Assembly (NCBI GenBank): GCA_014656495.1 | Contig: BNCN01000006.1 | Span: 539,380-603,379, forward strand | Origin: Comamonas sp. KCTC 72670 | GTDB taxonomy: Bacteria; Myxococcota; Myxococcia; Myxococcales; Myxococcaceae | Reading direction: 5' to 3' | DNA length: 64,000 nt | Part shown: positions 1 to 9,315 of the stretch, piece after piece | Layout of the letters: every line of letters starts with the position of its first letter | Numbering within the stretch: position 1 is the first letter of the stretch | Translations under genes and position numbers: made by a program | Notes under the pieces: model-generated | What the model saw: only the letters and a program-made list of their open reading frames with translations | Told to the model about the DNA's origin: nothing | Database searches by the model: none

Positions 1-912
1 GAGGGGCTGAAGAAGGTCGTCGAGCTGAAGCCCGACGTGGTGACGCTGGACCTGGAGATGCCGAAGCTGGGGGGCTACACGTTCCTCCGCCTGCTGATGC
101 GCACGGCGCCCACGCCCGTCATCGTCATCTCCAGCTACTCGCACCGCTCGGACGTCTTCAAGGCCCTGGACCTGGGGGCCTTCGACTTCATCGCGAAGCC
201 GCAGCACGCCACGTTCGACGCGATGGAGGCGCTCCGGCGCGAGCTCCTGGAGAAGGTGCGGGCGGCGCGGCACATGCGGCCCGGCCACCGGCACGCGGCG
301 CCAGGCGCCCGGGCCATGGCGGTGGCGGGCGAGCCGCCGTTAGTCATCTCGGTGGGGGCGTCCACGGGCGGCCCACCGGCGGTGCAGCGGGTGCTGGAGG
401 GCCTGGCGGCGGAGCCCACGCCATGCGTGCTGGTGTGCCAGCACATGCCGCCGCAGTTCACCCGGGCCTTCGCCGACCGGTTGGACCGCATCGGTCCCTT
501 CTCGGTGTCAGAGGCGCGCGATGGAGACCTGGTGCAGCCCGGGCACGTGTACATCGCGCCGGGCGGCCGGCACCTGGTGGTCTCGGAGCGGGGCTCGAAG
601 TTGGAGCTGCACACGCCGCTGCCCACCCCCGTGGACAAGTACGCGCCCAGCGTGGACCGGCTCTTCTCCAGCGTGGCGCAGGTGCTGGGGCCCAAGGCCC
701 TGGGCGTGGTGCTGACGGGGATGGGGGCGGACGGCGCGGAGGGGGCACGTGAAATCCACCGCGCGGGGGGCGAGGTCTGGGCGCAGTCCGAGGAGACCTC
801 GGTGGTGTTCGGCATGCCCGGTGAGGCCATCGCGACCGGGGCGGTGAAGCGGGTGCTTCCACTGGGAGACATCGGGGCGGCGCTCGCGGCCCAGGCGCGG
901 CGGCGGCGCTGA
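1..912 (+). CDS. cheB: Chemotaxis response regulator protein-glutamate methylesterase CheB (5' truncated by window)
   Basis: CheB removes methyl groups from chemoreceptor glutamates and so resets receptor sensitivity. The reading frame is open from base 1, so the start lies before the window. The receiver domain keeps its phospho-acceptor Asp (codon 49-51, in LDLEMP). A short linker follows, then the methylesterase domain from about base 340. All three catalytic residues are visible: Ser in VGASTGG (361-363), His in CQHMPP (442-444) and Asp in MGADGA (730-732). A CheY-like gene follows after 40 bases, so this is the end of a chemosensory cluster. Which Che system it belongs to cannot be told from here. 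Confidence 0.95.
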   Translation, partial: EGLKKVVELKPDVVTLDLEMPKLGGYTFLRLLMRTAPTPVIVISSYSHRSDVFKALDLGAFDFIAKPQHATFDAMEALRRELLEKVRAARHMRPGHRHAAPGARAMAVAGEPPLVISVGASTGGPPAVQRVLEGLAAEPTPCVLVCQHMPPQFTRAFADRLDRIGPFSVSEARDGDLVQPGHVYIAPGGRHLVVSERGSKLELHTPLPTPVDKYAPSVDRLFSSVAQVLGPKALGVVLTGMGADGAEGAREIHRAGGEVWAQSEETSVVFGMPGEAIATGAVKRVLPLGDIGAALAAQARRRR

Positions 913-952
913 ATCTCCTGCTTCGGCTCGCGGGTGCTAACGTCCGCGCCCC

Positions 953-1336
953 ATGACGCAGCAGATTCGAGCCCTGGTGGTGGATGACTCGCAGGCGATG
1001 CGGCGCAGCATCATGTACGCGCTGCAGCGGCTCGCCGGCGTGGTGTGCACCGAGGCCCAGGATGGCGCGGAGGGCTTGAAGAAGCTGACGCAGGCGCGGT
1101 TCGACCTGGTGCTCACCGACATCAACATGCCGCTGATGGATGGGCTCAAGCTCATCAGCCACATCCGGCAGACGGCCTCCGAGCACCGGCACATCCCCAT
1201 CATCGTCGTCACCACGGAGGGCGCGGCGGCGGACCGGGAGCGCGCGATGAAGCTGGGCGCGAGCGCGTACCTGGTGAAACCCGTGCAGGCGAAGGTCGTG
1301 CTGGATACCGTTCGGGACCTGCTGAAGTTGGATTGA
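953..1336 (+). CDS. CheY-like single-domain response regulator
   Basis: A 127-residue stand-alone receiver domain with no output domain, presumably phosphorylated by the CheA kinase of the neighbouring chemotaxis cluster. The acidic pocket is D11 D12, the phospho-acceptor is D56 in TDINMP, the switch residue is T87/T88, and the conserved lysine is K109 in LVKP, so the domain looks functional. The ATG at 953 has a TAACGT box 11 bases upstream and no clear ribosome-binding site. It could be a motor-type CheY or a phosphate sink; the sequence does not decide. Confidence 0.93.
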   Translation: MTQQIRALVVDDSQAMRRSIMYALQRLAGVVCTEAQDGAEGLKKLTQARFDLVLTDINMPLMDGLKLISHIRQTASEHRHIPIIVVTTEGAAADRERAMKLGASAYLVKPVQAKVVLDTVRDLLKLD

Positions 1337-1352
1337 AGGCGAGCGCGCACGA

Positions 1353-2102
1353 ATGGATTCCGTCCTGCGGGTGGAGGGCCTGGAGAAGACCTACGGTGAG
1401 GTGAAGGCCGTGCAGGGGCTCTCCTTCGAGGTGGCGCCCGGGGAGGTCCTGGGCCTGGTGGGCCCCAACGGGGCGGGGAAGACGTCCACGCTGCGCTGCA
1501 TGGCGGGCATCCTTCCCCCGTCCTCGGGCCGCGTCCACGTGGCGGGGCATGACCTGACGCAGGCGCCGGTGGACGCGAAGCGCGCGCTGGCCTTCCTGCC
1601 GGACGAGCCCCGCTTCTTCGAGTACCTCACGGTGTGGGAGCACCTGAACTTCACCGCGCGCCTCTATGGCGTGGAGGACTGGGAGGAGCGGGGCCGCGCG
1701 CTGTTGGAGGAGATGGAGCTGTCCGGCAAGGAGAAGTCGCTGCCGGGGGAGCTGTCGCGCGGCATGAAGCAGAAGCTCTCCATCGCGTGCGGCTTCCTGC
1801 ATTCGCCCAAGCTCATCCTGCTGGACGAGCCGCTCACGGGCCTGGACCCCATCGGCATCCGGCGGATGAAGGCGTCGTTGCGGCGCAGGGCGGAGGAGGG
1901 CGCGGCGCTGGTGTTGTCCTCCCACCTGCTGCCCCTGGTCGAGGAGCTGTGCCACCGGCTGCTCGTCATCGCGGGGGGCAAGGCGGTGGCGCTCGGCAGC
2001 CTGGAAGACATCCGCGCGCGCCTCAGCGGCGTGGAGGGAGAGCACGCGTCGTTGGAGGAGCTCTTCGTGCGCATCACCAGCGCGGGAGCGCAGCCGCCGT
2101 GA
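1353..2102 (+). CDS. ABC transporter ATP-binding protein
   Basis: A 249-residue nucleotide-binding subunit of the ABC-2 exporter type. Walker A is GPNGAGKTS, the signature is LSRGMKQKLS, and Walker B is LILLDEPLTGLD. The stop overlaps the GTG start of the next gene (GTGA at 2099), which encodes a polytopic membrane protein, so the two form a translationally coupled transporter. It lies 16 bases after the CheY-like gene. The LSRGM signature is that of the NatA/CcmA-type subgroup. The substrate is unknown. Confidence 0.93.
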   Translation: MDSVLRVEGLEKTYGEVKAVQGLSFEVAPGEVLGLVGPNGAGKTSTLRCMAGILPPSSGRVHVAGHDLTQAPVDAKRALAFLPDEPRFFEYLTVWEHLNFTARLYGVEDWEERGRALLEEMELSGKEKSLPGELSRGMKQKLSIACGFLHSPKLILLDEPLTGLDPIGIRRMKASLRRRAEEGAALVLSSHLLPLVEELCHRLLVIAGGKAVALGSLEDIRARLSGVEGEHASLEELFVRITSAGAQPP

Positions 2103-3829
2103 GCTTCCCCCGGGCGGTGGCGTTCCTCTGGGTTGCGTCCTGGCTCAATCGCATCCGGAGGCAGTTGGCGCGGCTGCGCAAGCCCCGTTACCTGCTGGGC
2201 GCCCTGGTGGGCGCGGCCTACTTCTACTCCGTCTTCTTCCGGAGGATGGACTTCCGAGGGCCCGTGGGCGGCGCGTCCGAGGGCCTCCGGTTGTTCGCCG
2301 AGCTGTCCCTGATTGGCTCCGCGTTGGGGGCGCTCTTCGCCGCCTGGGTCCTGGGGAGAGACCGGCCGTCGTTGACCTTCTCGGAGACGGAGGTCGTCCA
2401 GCTCTTCCCCGCGCCCGTCTCACGGCGGGCCCTGCTGCAATACAAGCTCGTGCGAGGGTTGCTGGGCACGACGGTGGGCGCGCTCTTCGCCACGTTGTTC
2501 CTGGGAAGGGCCATCAGTCCGCACCCGGTGCTCTTCTTCGCGGGGGCGTGTCTGGCGTTGGGCACGCTGTATCTGCATTCGACGGCGGCGGCCTTCGTCC
2601 GCACGCGGCTGACGGCGCGAGGCACCTGGGGCCTGGTGATTCGCTGGGGCGGCGTGACGGCCGTACTGGGGCTCGTGGCGTTCGCGGTGCTCAGCTCGTT
2701 GCAGGCGCACCCGGTACCGGAGAACCTGACCTCGGGGCGCGCGCTGCGCGTGTGGCTGCAGTCGCTGATGGCGTCTCCGGGCGTGGGGGCGGTGTTGTGG
2801 CCCGGGCGGCTGCTCGTGGCGCCCGCGCTGGCGCAGAGCGTGCGGGAGTTCCTCGCCGCCTTGCCTCCGGTGCTGGTGTTGATGGGGGCCCACTACGTCT
2901 GGGTGTTGCTGGCCGAGGTCCCCTTCGAGGAGACCGCTGTGGTGCGCGCGGAGTCCCGCTCCCGGGAGCGCCTGCTGCGCGCGTCCGGGCGGATGGCCCG
3001 CGTGGGGTCGATGACGCTGAGCAAGCCGCCCTTCCGGTTGCTGGCGCGCGGCAGGCCGGAGGTGGCCATCCTCTGGAAGAACCTCATCGCCCGGAAGCGG
3101 ATGGGCGGTGGGTTCGCGGTGTTCCTCGTCTTCATCGTCCTGGGGGGCGCCATCGCGGCGCTGATGGGGGACGCGCGCCTGTTCACGGACACGCGGCGGG
3201 TGCTCGGACCGGTGGCGTTGGTGCTCGCGGTGACGCTGACGGTGGTGGGGCCGAGCGCGTTTCGCATGGACCTGCGGATGGACCTGCCCAAACTGGACCT
3301 GCTGCGCGCGTTGCCGTTGACGGGCCGGCAGGTGGTGCGGGCGCAGCTCGCGGCCTCCGGGTTGGCGGTGGCCACGTTCCAGCTCACGTTGCTGGCGGTG
3401 GCGCTCGTGTTGGGCCCGGGGGTGGAGGCCCCCCGGCTGGGCGGCTGGTGGTGGCCTGGAGGATTGGCGCTGGCGTTTCTGCTCCCGGCCGTCTCCCTTG
3501 CGGGGCTCTTCGTCCAGAACGCGGCGGTGGTGCTCTTCCCCGCCTGGGTGCCGGCGGACACGGGAGAGCGGGCGCGAGGGCTCGAGGCGATGGGGCAGCG
3601 GTTGCTCGCGCTCGTGGGCACGCTGGTGGTGACGCTGGTGGGGCTGATTCCCGCGAGCCTGGTGGCGCTCCTGGTGGGCATCCCGTTGTCGCCGTTCCTG
3701 GGGCCCTGGTCGCTGCCCGTGGCGGGGCTCGCGGCGGCGGGTGTGTTGGTGGGGGAGGTGGCCCTGGGCGTCATCGGACTGGGACATGCCTTCGAGCGCC
3801 TGGACCTCTCGGAGGACCGTCCGGAGTAG
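2099..3829 (+). CDS. ABC transporter permease (multi-spanning membrane protein)
   Basis: A 576-residue membrane protein with many hydrophobic segments along its length, for example around residues 36-50, 75-92, 118-160, 200-230, 340-365 and 375-395, and a cluster near the C-terminus. I take the GTG at 2099 as start because it overlaps the ATPase stop by four bases (GTGA) and begins a sensible N-terminus (VSFPRAVAFLW). The frame is open much further upstream, but that part lies inside the ATPase gene. It is presumably the membrane subunit of the ATPase encoded just before it. No substrate can be assigned. Confidence 0.85.
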   Translation: MSFPRAVAFLWVASWLNRIRRQLARLRKPRYLLGALVGAAYFYSVFFRRMDFRGPVGGASEGLRLFAELSLIGSALGALFAAWVLGRDRPSLTFSETEVVQLFPAPVSRRALLQYKLVRGLLGTTVGALFATLFLGRAISPHPVLFFAGACLALGTLYLHSTAAAFVRTRLTARGTWGLVIRWGGVTAVLGLVAFAVLSSLQAHPVPENLTSGRALRVWLQSLMASPGVGAVLWPGRLLVAPALAQSVREFLAALPPVLVLMGAHYVWVLLAEVPFEETAVVRAESRSRERLLRASGRMARVGSMTLSKPPFRLLARGRPEVAILWKNLIARKRMGGGFAVFLVFIVLGGAIAALMGDARLFTDTRRVLGPVALVLAVTLTVVGPSAFRMDLRMDLPKLDLLRALPLTGRQVVRAQLAASGLAVATFQLTLLAVALVLGPGVEAPRLGGWWWPGGLALAFLLPAVSLAGLFVQNAAVVLFPAWVPADTGERARGLEAMGQRLLALVGTLVVTLVGLIPASLVALLVGIPLSPFLGPWSLPVAGLAAAGVLVGEVALGVIGLGHAFERLDLSEDRPE

Positions 3830-3935
3830 GCCGCCTCGTGGGTGTGCTCGCGTTCGCTCGTGGACGCGAGGGTGCTTTGCGGTGGCTGGGCCCCGTGGCG
3901 CGGACTATCCGGACCTCCTTTGGGAGGAGACGCGC

Positions 3936-4826
3936 ATGAAGATTGGATTCGTGGGCCTGGGGAACATGGGCCTGCCGATGGCGGCGAACCTGCTGTCGGC
4001 GGGGCACACGTTGACGGTGTGGAACCGGACGGAGGCCAAGGCGGCGCCGCTGAAGGAGAAGGGGGCGCGCGTCGTCGGCACACCCGCGGAGGCCGCTCGT
4101 GGCGCGGACGTCGTGTTCAGCATGCTGGCGGATGACGCCGCGGTGTCCTCGGCCGTGTTCGGCGCGGAGGGCATTCAGACGGGAATGTCGCCCGGCGCCG
4201 TGCACGTCTCGTCGAGCACCATCTCGGTGGCCCTCTCGGAGAAGCTGGCGGAGGCGCACGCGAGCACAGGGCACAGGTACGTCGCCGCGCCCGTCTTCGG
4301 CCGGCCCGCCGCGGCTGCGTCGAAGCAGCTCTGGGTGGTGGCCGCCGGGCCGAAGCAGGACGTGGAGCGCTGCCGCCCGCTGCTGGAGGCGCTGGGGCGC
4401 GGCCTGACGGTGTTGGGGGAGAACGCCTCCTCGGCCAACGTCGTGAAGCTGTCGGGCAACTTCCTCATCGCGTCGATGATGGAGGCGCTCGCCGAGTCCT
4501 TTGCCCTGGCGCGCAAGTCCGGCGTCGAGCCGAAGGCGTTCCTGGACGTCTTCCAGTCCGTGTTCGCCCGCTCGCCCATCTTCGAGGGCTACGCGCAGCT
4601 CATCGCGGAGGAGAAGTACTCACCGGCGGGCTTCAAGTTGAAGCTCGGGCTCAAGGATATGGAGCTCGTCCTGGGCGCGGCCCGGGGCGCGGAGGTGCCC
4701 ATGCCGCTGGCCAGCCTGGTGAAGGACCAGTTCCTGGGCGGGGTCGCGCAGGGCCACGGGGACCTGGACTGGTCCGCGTTGGGAGCGCTCGTCGCGGAGC
4801 GGGCCGGACTCAAGCGAGGCACCTGA
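3936..4826 (+). CDS. NAD(P)-dependent beta-hydroxyacid dehydrogenase (3-hydroxyisobutyrate dehydrogenase / glyoxylate reductase family)
   Basis: A 296-residue cytoplasmic oxidoreductase. The N-terminus is a Rossmann fold with GLGNMG at residues 7-12 for NAD(P) binding. The all-helical C-terminal domain carries the family's catalytic lysine in SANVVKLSGN (near residue 170). Length and motifs fit the family that oxidises 3-hydroxyisobutyrate or reduces glyoxylate or succinic semialdehyde; the true substrate cannot be read from sequence. The ATG at 3936 follows a good ribosome-binding site (GGAGGA at 3924-3929). It appears to be a single-gene unit ending at a strong hairpin shared with the convergent SusD gene. 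Confidence 0.9.
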   Translation: MKIGFVGLGNMGLPMAANLLSAGHTLTVWNRTEAKAAPLKEKGARVVGTPAEAARGADVVFSMLADDAAVSSAVFGAEGIQTGMSPGAVHVSSSTISVALSEKLAEAHASTGHRYVAAPVFGRPAAAASKQLWVVAAGPKQDVERCRPLLEALGRGLTVLGENASSANVVKLSGNFLIASMMEALAESFALARKSGVEPKAFLDVFQSVFARSPIFEGYAQLIAEEKYSPAGFKLKLGLKDMELVLGAARGAEVPMPLASLVKDQFLGGVAQGHGDLDWSALGALVAERAGLKRGT

Positions 4827-4845
4827 GCCCAGGCCGGGGTGCGGA

Positions 4846-4880
4846 CGCCAGGTGCACGCAGGGACGCCGTGCACCTGGCG
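4846..4880. terminator. Hairpin between convergent genes (bidirectional terminator candidate)
   Basis: A perfect 12-base inverted repeat (CGCCAGGTGCAC at 4846-4857 and its complement at 4869-4880) with an 11-base loop. It sits between the stop of the dehydrogenase gene on plus and the stop of the SusD gene on minus. There is no T tract, as is common in such GC-rich genomes, so the terminator role is inferred from position. Confidence 0.6.
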
Positions 4881-4902
4881 CTTCAGCAGGCGCGGTGACG
4901 CG

Positions 4903-6246
4903 CTACTGCCGGGCGTTCAGCTCCGCGAGCGGGATGGGGAAGCGCTCGTGGGGCTCGAACTCGGGGTCCAGCTCACGGGGAAGCGTGTCGAGCCGCCCGT
5001 AGCGCCGCAGGTCGATCCACCGGTGGCCGCCTTCGAACAGGAGCGAGTACCGCTTCTGCTTGAGCAGCTCGTCCAATGCGTTCGTCTCGTCGATGTCCAG
5101 ACGCGGGGGCAACCGGCCGGAGGTGGTGCGGATGGTGTTGATGTCGTCCGCGGCCGGTCCGTAGTTCCGGAGGCCGATGTTGGCCTCCGCGCGCAGGAGG
5201 ATGAGCTCCTCATTCCGCATGATGGCCAGGGGCGTGTTGTTCGAGGTGTAGATGCGGAACCTCCAATCCGTTTGAAGGCGCCCTCCCGCCGCGGTCGCGG
5301 TGCTCGCCAACCGTTCGAGCTTTCGGACGACGCGGTCGTCCACGGTGCCATTCTCCTGGAACTCCGCGTCGGTGACGGTCGACGGATGCGCGTAGACATT
5401 GCGGTTGAAGAGGCCGTTGGCGGTGTCTCCGGAGTTCGTTCCGAAGGCGTGATAGACGCCCACGTCCAGCGACCCGGTCGGGTTGATGAATGACTCACTC
5501 AGGGCGGTGAGCGCCTCGGGATAGAGGCCCCGGTACACGGCCACCCGCGCGGCGAGGCCGCGGTTGAACCGCCGGAACGTCTCGGGGGTATTGAATCCCG
5601 TGAAGCCCGGGCTGAGCTGGAAGGCGAACGTGGTGCCCGCGTTGTTCAAGTGGGTAGCGCTCTCGTCGAGCAGCGAGGCGATGCGTGCGAACACGGCCTC
5701 CTTGCTCTCGAAGGGGGCCAACTGCCCGATGGGGAGGTTGACGTCGATGGGCGCCCCGTGGGTGTCGCGCGTGTTGATGACGATGAGGAAGTCCAGGGCC
5801 TGCATCGTCTTCGCGAAGCCGCGGATGCCTTCCTTTTCCGCATCGGAGGTGCTGGGGACCTTCTCCAAGGCATCCAGCACCGTGAAGGCATTGCGGATGT
5901 TCAGATAGGGCGTGGTCCAGTGATTGCCGCCGAACGCCGGGCCACCCGGGTCCAGGGTGGGGCCCAGCAGTTCATTGACGGCGCGCGGGTCCGCGGGGTC
6001 GAAGACATACGCCTCGCGGCCAATGATGCCCAACTGGGCCACGTAGCCGTTGGGGGCCGAGATGCTGGCGCGATGACCCACGAGCAGGCCCGTGGCCGCG
6101 GTCAGCACGGCCTGTCTCGAGGGGCGCTCGCGGAAATCATCGAAGCTGGGGTTGTTCAGGTCGGGGACGTCCATGCTCCCGCAGCCGCTCAGGCCCAGGA
6201 CGGTGCACAGCCCCACGATTGCCTTCTTGGTCAGATGGATGGTCAT
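4903..6246 (-). CDS. SusD/RagB-family outer-membrane nutrient-binding lipoprotein
   Basis: A 447-residue lipoprotein. The N-terminal signal ends in a lipobox LSGC around residues 19-22, followed by PDLNNPSFDDF, an N-terminal pattern of the SusD/RagB family. The C-terminal part keeps typical family features: NEELILLRAEANI, a helical TPR-like element, and KQKRYSLLFEGGHRWIDLRRYG. SusD proteins sit on the cell surface as a lid over a SusC channel and bind a glycan or peptide ligand. The gene starts 3 bases after the stop of the SusC gene, so the two are one operon. No glycosidase or peptidase is adjacent to hint at the substrate. Confidence 0.9.
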   Translation of the reverse strand: MTIHLTKKAIVGLCTVLGLSGCGSMDVPDLNNPSFDDFRERPSRQAVLTAATGLLVGHRASISAPNGYVAQLGIIGREAYVFDPADPRAVNELLGPTLDPGGPAFGGNHWTTPYLNIRNAFTVLDALEKVPSTSDAEKEGIRGFAKTMQALDFLIVINTRDTHGAPIDVNLPIGQLAPFESKEAVFARIASLLDESATHLNNAGTTFAFQLSPGFTGFNTPETFRRFNRGLAARVAVYRGLYPEALTALSESFINPTGSLDVGVYHAFGTNSGDTANGLFNRNVYAHPSTVTDAEFQENGTVDDRVVRKLERLASTATAAGGRLQTDWRFRIYTSNNTPLAIMRNEELILLRAEANIGLRNYGPAADDINTIRTTSGRLPPRLDIDETNALDELLKQKRYSLLFEGGHRWIDLRRYGRLDTLPRELDPEFEPHERFPIPLAELNARQ

Positions 6247-6249
6247 GGC

Positions 6250-9200
6250 TCAGAACCCCACGTCGATGGACGTCCAGAAGCTGCGGCTGGGCGGGAAGGG
6301 GGCCACGTCCACGTTGCGGGCGATGGCCTGGTTGCCGAAGTTGCTCACCTCCGGATCCAATCCGGAGTAGCGGGTGAGCATGAGGAGGTTGCGGCCGCTC
6401 AGGCTGAGCCGGGCCGTCTTCACTCCGGGGACCATGGTCACCCAGTCCCGAGGCAGGTTGTACATGAGGGTCACCTCGCGCAGCTTGAGGAAGCTGGCGT
6501 CCTCCAGGTACGCGCTCGCATGCGTACGGCTCCGCGCGATGCGCGCACGTCCGCCCGTGGTGTAGTCCGGTGACGTGCCGGCGTCGTCGTAGATGTACCG
6601 CGTCAGATTGATGACGTCGCTGCCCTGCTGCCAGTCGAACAGGAAGGACAAGCTGAAGTCCCGATACTTCAGGTTGTTGGTGAAGGACATGCGGAAGGTG
6701 GGCTCGGTGTCGCCAATCTTCCGGACAATCGGGTTGCCATTCTCGTCCACGCCGTCGTTGCCGACAATCTGCGTCGCCGTCGCGCCTTCCTCGATGCGGA
6801 ACGCGCCCAGGCCGGTGCCGAAGCCGCCCGAGAGGAACGCGGGCACGGGCAGATTCGTCACCCGGCTGCGGTTGAGGGCGAACGTCGCGCCGCTGGTCCA
6901 CTCGACGGTGCCGCGAACGGGCGTCACCTGGAGCATGGCCTCGATGCCGCGGTTGCGCAGCGAGCCACCGTTGAAAATCTGCGTGGCGAAGCCGCCGGAG
7001 GGAGCCAGGGCACGCTGGAGCAGCAGGTCGCTGATGTTGCGCTGGTAGATGGATACCTCCGCGACCATATCGCCGCCGAACAGGAGGGCGTCGATGCCGG
7101 TTTCGAACTCGCGCTGACGCTCCGGTTGGATGTTCGGATCACCCGCGATGCCGCTGCCCACCAGACCCGGGTTGCCGGAGATGTTGCCCGTGGCGCGCAT
7201 GCCATTGAACTTCATGCCGTACAGCGGCAGGTTGCCCGTCTCGCCGTAGGCCGCGCGCACCTTGAACTCGTTCACCGCGGGGTGGAACGAAGGGATGCGG
7301 TAGGCGGAGGCCAGCTTCGGGTACAGGAACAGGGCGTTGGGGTTGCCGTTGGCGCTGCTCTGCTCGCCGCGGAGGGCACCCACCAACGTGAGCCGCTCGT
7401 CCAACAGGAGCAGCTCTTCCTGGACGTAATAGCCCCGGTCCCTCACCAGCGAGCGGTTCTGCCGCAAGCTGACCGCGGTGCCGCTGTCCACGTTCTGCTG
7501 TCCCGCGTTCATGTTCCGGCTGACGATGTAGACGGAGTCCACATTACGCTCTTCGAACTGGAGACCGCCGGACGTGGTCGCCATGATGCCGCCGGACGTG
7601 GGCCGGTAGGTGTGCACCAGGTTCAGCCCGGAGTTCAGGTTGAGCACCTGGCTGGTCCCGAAGAGTGACGAGCCGGGCATGCCGTCATCCAGCGGCTCGA
7701 AATTGAGCTCGGGTGGGAAGAACAACGCGTTCTCCTGCTGGAAGCGGTCCACACCCGCGTTGGCGAGCACGCGCAGGTGGTGCGCGTCTGTCTTCCACAG
7801 GTGCCACGTCAGGTCGCCGGAGCCGATGAAGCGCCACACGTCCTCGTCATTCTTCACCAGGGCCGCCGTCTGCAGTGGGTTGGCGCGGCTGTTTATGAAG
7901 GGATTCTGCGGATAGATGCCGTCCGAGCTGGCTCCCAGCGGCAGGAATTCCGGCGAGTAGGGCAGCACCATGTAGTTGCTGATGCTCGCGTTGTCGTTGT
8001 TCGTCAGGCCGCGCTGACCCAGGGAGTGGACCAGGTTGGTGGCGACGTTGACGTCCACCGCGTCGCCGAACTTCTGCCCCAGGTTGAGGCGGAAGGACTG
8101 CTTCTCGTACCCGGTGTTGGCGATGATGCCTTCGTCGTTCTTGATGAGCGCGGAGGCGAAGTACTTCGTGTTCCCCGCCACGCCGCTGACGCTGGCGATG
8201 GTCTCCGAGGACAGATCTCGGCGGCCCGTCAGGGCGGACTCGTGGTCGAAGCGCCTGCCCGGCACGTAGTACTGGGCCGCGTCCGGACCGAACGTCTCGA
8301 CAACCTCCTCCACGCTGTTGAAGCGCCGCGTGCCGAGCTGGTTGAGCGGGGTGTACATGCCCACGCGCTGTGTGATCGCGAACTCCGGCGTGGTGGAGCG
8401 GCCCCGCTTGGTGTTGATGATGACCACGCCGTTGGCGGCCTTGGAGCCGTAGATGGCGGCGGCGGAGGCACCCTTGAGGACCTCGATGCTCTCGATGTCG
8501 TTGGGGTTGATGTCCGCGATGCGGTTGACCTGGTTGTCCTGGGTGGGGTTGGGGTTGGACCCGCCCACGGACCGGGTGACGGCGAACATGCCGGACGCGA
8601 TGGCCACGTCGCTGACGAGCACGCCGTCGATGACGTAGAGCGGCGTGCTGGAGCCGTTGATGGTGGACACGCCGCGCAGCCGCAGCTGGAGGCCACCGCC
8701 GGGCGCGCCGCCGTTGCTCTGGATGTTGGCGCCGGCGACCTTGCCCTGGAGCGCCTGGTCCACCGTCTGGGCAGGCGCGCGGTTGATCTCCTCCGCGTTC
8801 ACCGAGGCCACGGAGTTGGCCAGGTTCTTTCGCGCCACTTCACTGGCGCGGCCCACCACCACCATCTCCTCCGCGAAGATGTTCTCGAGCGCGACCTCCA
8901 CGGTGCGCTGGCTGCCGCCAATGACGACTTCCCGTTCACCGTAGTCCTGGCTGGAGAACAGCAACGTCACCGTGCCCGCGGGGACATTGGGCAAAGAGAA
9001 CGAGCCGTCCAGCTCCGTCTCCACGCCCTGCTTGGTGCCCTTGATGATGACGCGCACCAGCGGCAACCCCTCATTGGTGAGCCGGTCCGCGACGCGGCCC
9101 TTCACCGTCCTTCCCGTGACGGGCGCCGTCGGGGCGGGAGCTGCAGGCGCGGCCGTGGCCGGGGCGGACGGGGGGAGGGCCACGGGTTGCGGCGCCCCCT

Positions 9201-9315
9201 GTGAGGTTGTTTGTGTTTCGGTCGCAGGCACGGTGCTGCTCGCGTCCTGTGCCAGCGTTTCCAACGAGAAGAGTGCAAACACGCACCCCGGAATCAACGC
9301 CCTTCTCAGCGCCAT
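6250..9315 (-). CDS. SusC/RagA-family TonB-dependent outer-membrane receptor
   Basis: A 1021-residue outer-membrane transporter. In order: a signal peptide (about 1-22, ending ETLA-QD), an Ala/Pro-rich linker to about residue 66, a carboxypeptidase-regulatory-like beta-sandwich (about 67-150, GRVADRLTNEGLPL to VEVALENI), a plug domain (about 160-290, with the SusC-type LYVIDG and IEVLKGASAAAIYGSKAANGV elements), and a large beta-barrel. The last residues, SIDVGF, end in Phe as outer-membrane barrels do. With the SusD partner it should take up an oligomeric nutrient using TonB energy. Such pairs are the hallmark of Bacteroidetes, so horizontal origin is likely, although codon use now matches the neighbours. 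Confidence 0.93.
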   Translation of the reverse strand: MALRRALIPGCVFALFSLETLAQDASSTVPATETQTTSQGAPQPVALPPSAPATAAPAAPAPTAPVTGRTVKGRVADRLTNEGLPLVRVIIKGTKQGVETELDGSFSLPNVPAGTVTLLFSSQDYGEREVVIGGSQRTVEVALENIFAEEMVVVGRASEVARKNLANSVASVNAEEINRAPAQTVDQALQGKVAGANIQSNGGAPGGGLQLRLRGVSTINGSSTPLYVIDGVLVSDVAIASGMFAVTRSVGGSNPNPTQDNQVNRIADINPNDIESIEVLKGASAAAIYGSKAANGVVIINTKRGRSTTPEFAITQRVGMYTPLNQLGTRRFNSVEEVVETFGPDAAQYYVPGRRFDHESALTGRRDLSSETIASVSGVAGNTKYFASALIKNDEGIIANTGYEKQSFRLNLGQKFGDAVDVNVATNLVHSLGQRGLTNNDNASISNYMVLPYSPEFLPLGASSDGIYPQNPFINSRANPLQTAALVKNDEDVWRFIGSGDLTWHLWKTDAHHLRVLANAGVDRFQQENALFFPPELNFEPLDDGMPGSSLFGTSQVLNLNSGLNLVHTYRPTSGGIMATTSGGLQFEERNVDSVYIVSRNMNAGQQNVDSGTAVSLRQNRSLVRDRGYYVQEELLLLDERLTLVGALRGEQSSANGNPNALFLYPKLASAYRIPSFHPAVNEFKVRAAYGETGNLPLYGMKFNGMRATGNISGNPGLVGSGIAGDPNIQPERQREFETGIDALLFGGDMVAEVSIYQRNISDLLLQRALAPSGGFATQIFNGGSLRNRGIEAMLQVTPVRGTVEWTSGATFALNRSRVTNLPVPAFLSGGFGTGLGAFRIEEGATATQIVGNDGVDENGNPIVRKIGDTEPTFRMSFTNNLKYRDFSLSFLFDWQQGSDVINLTRYIYDDAGTSPDYTTGGRARIARSRTHASAYLEDASFLKLREVTLMYNLPRDWVTMVPGVKTARLSLSGRNLLMLTRYSGLDPEVSNFGNQAIARNVDVAPFPPSRSFWTSIDVGF

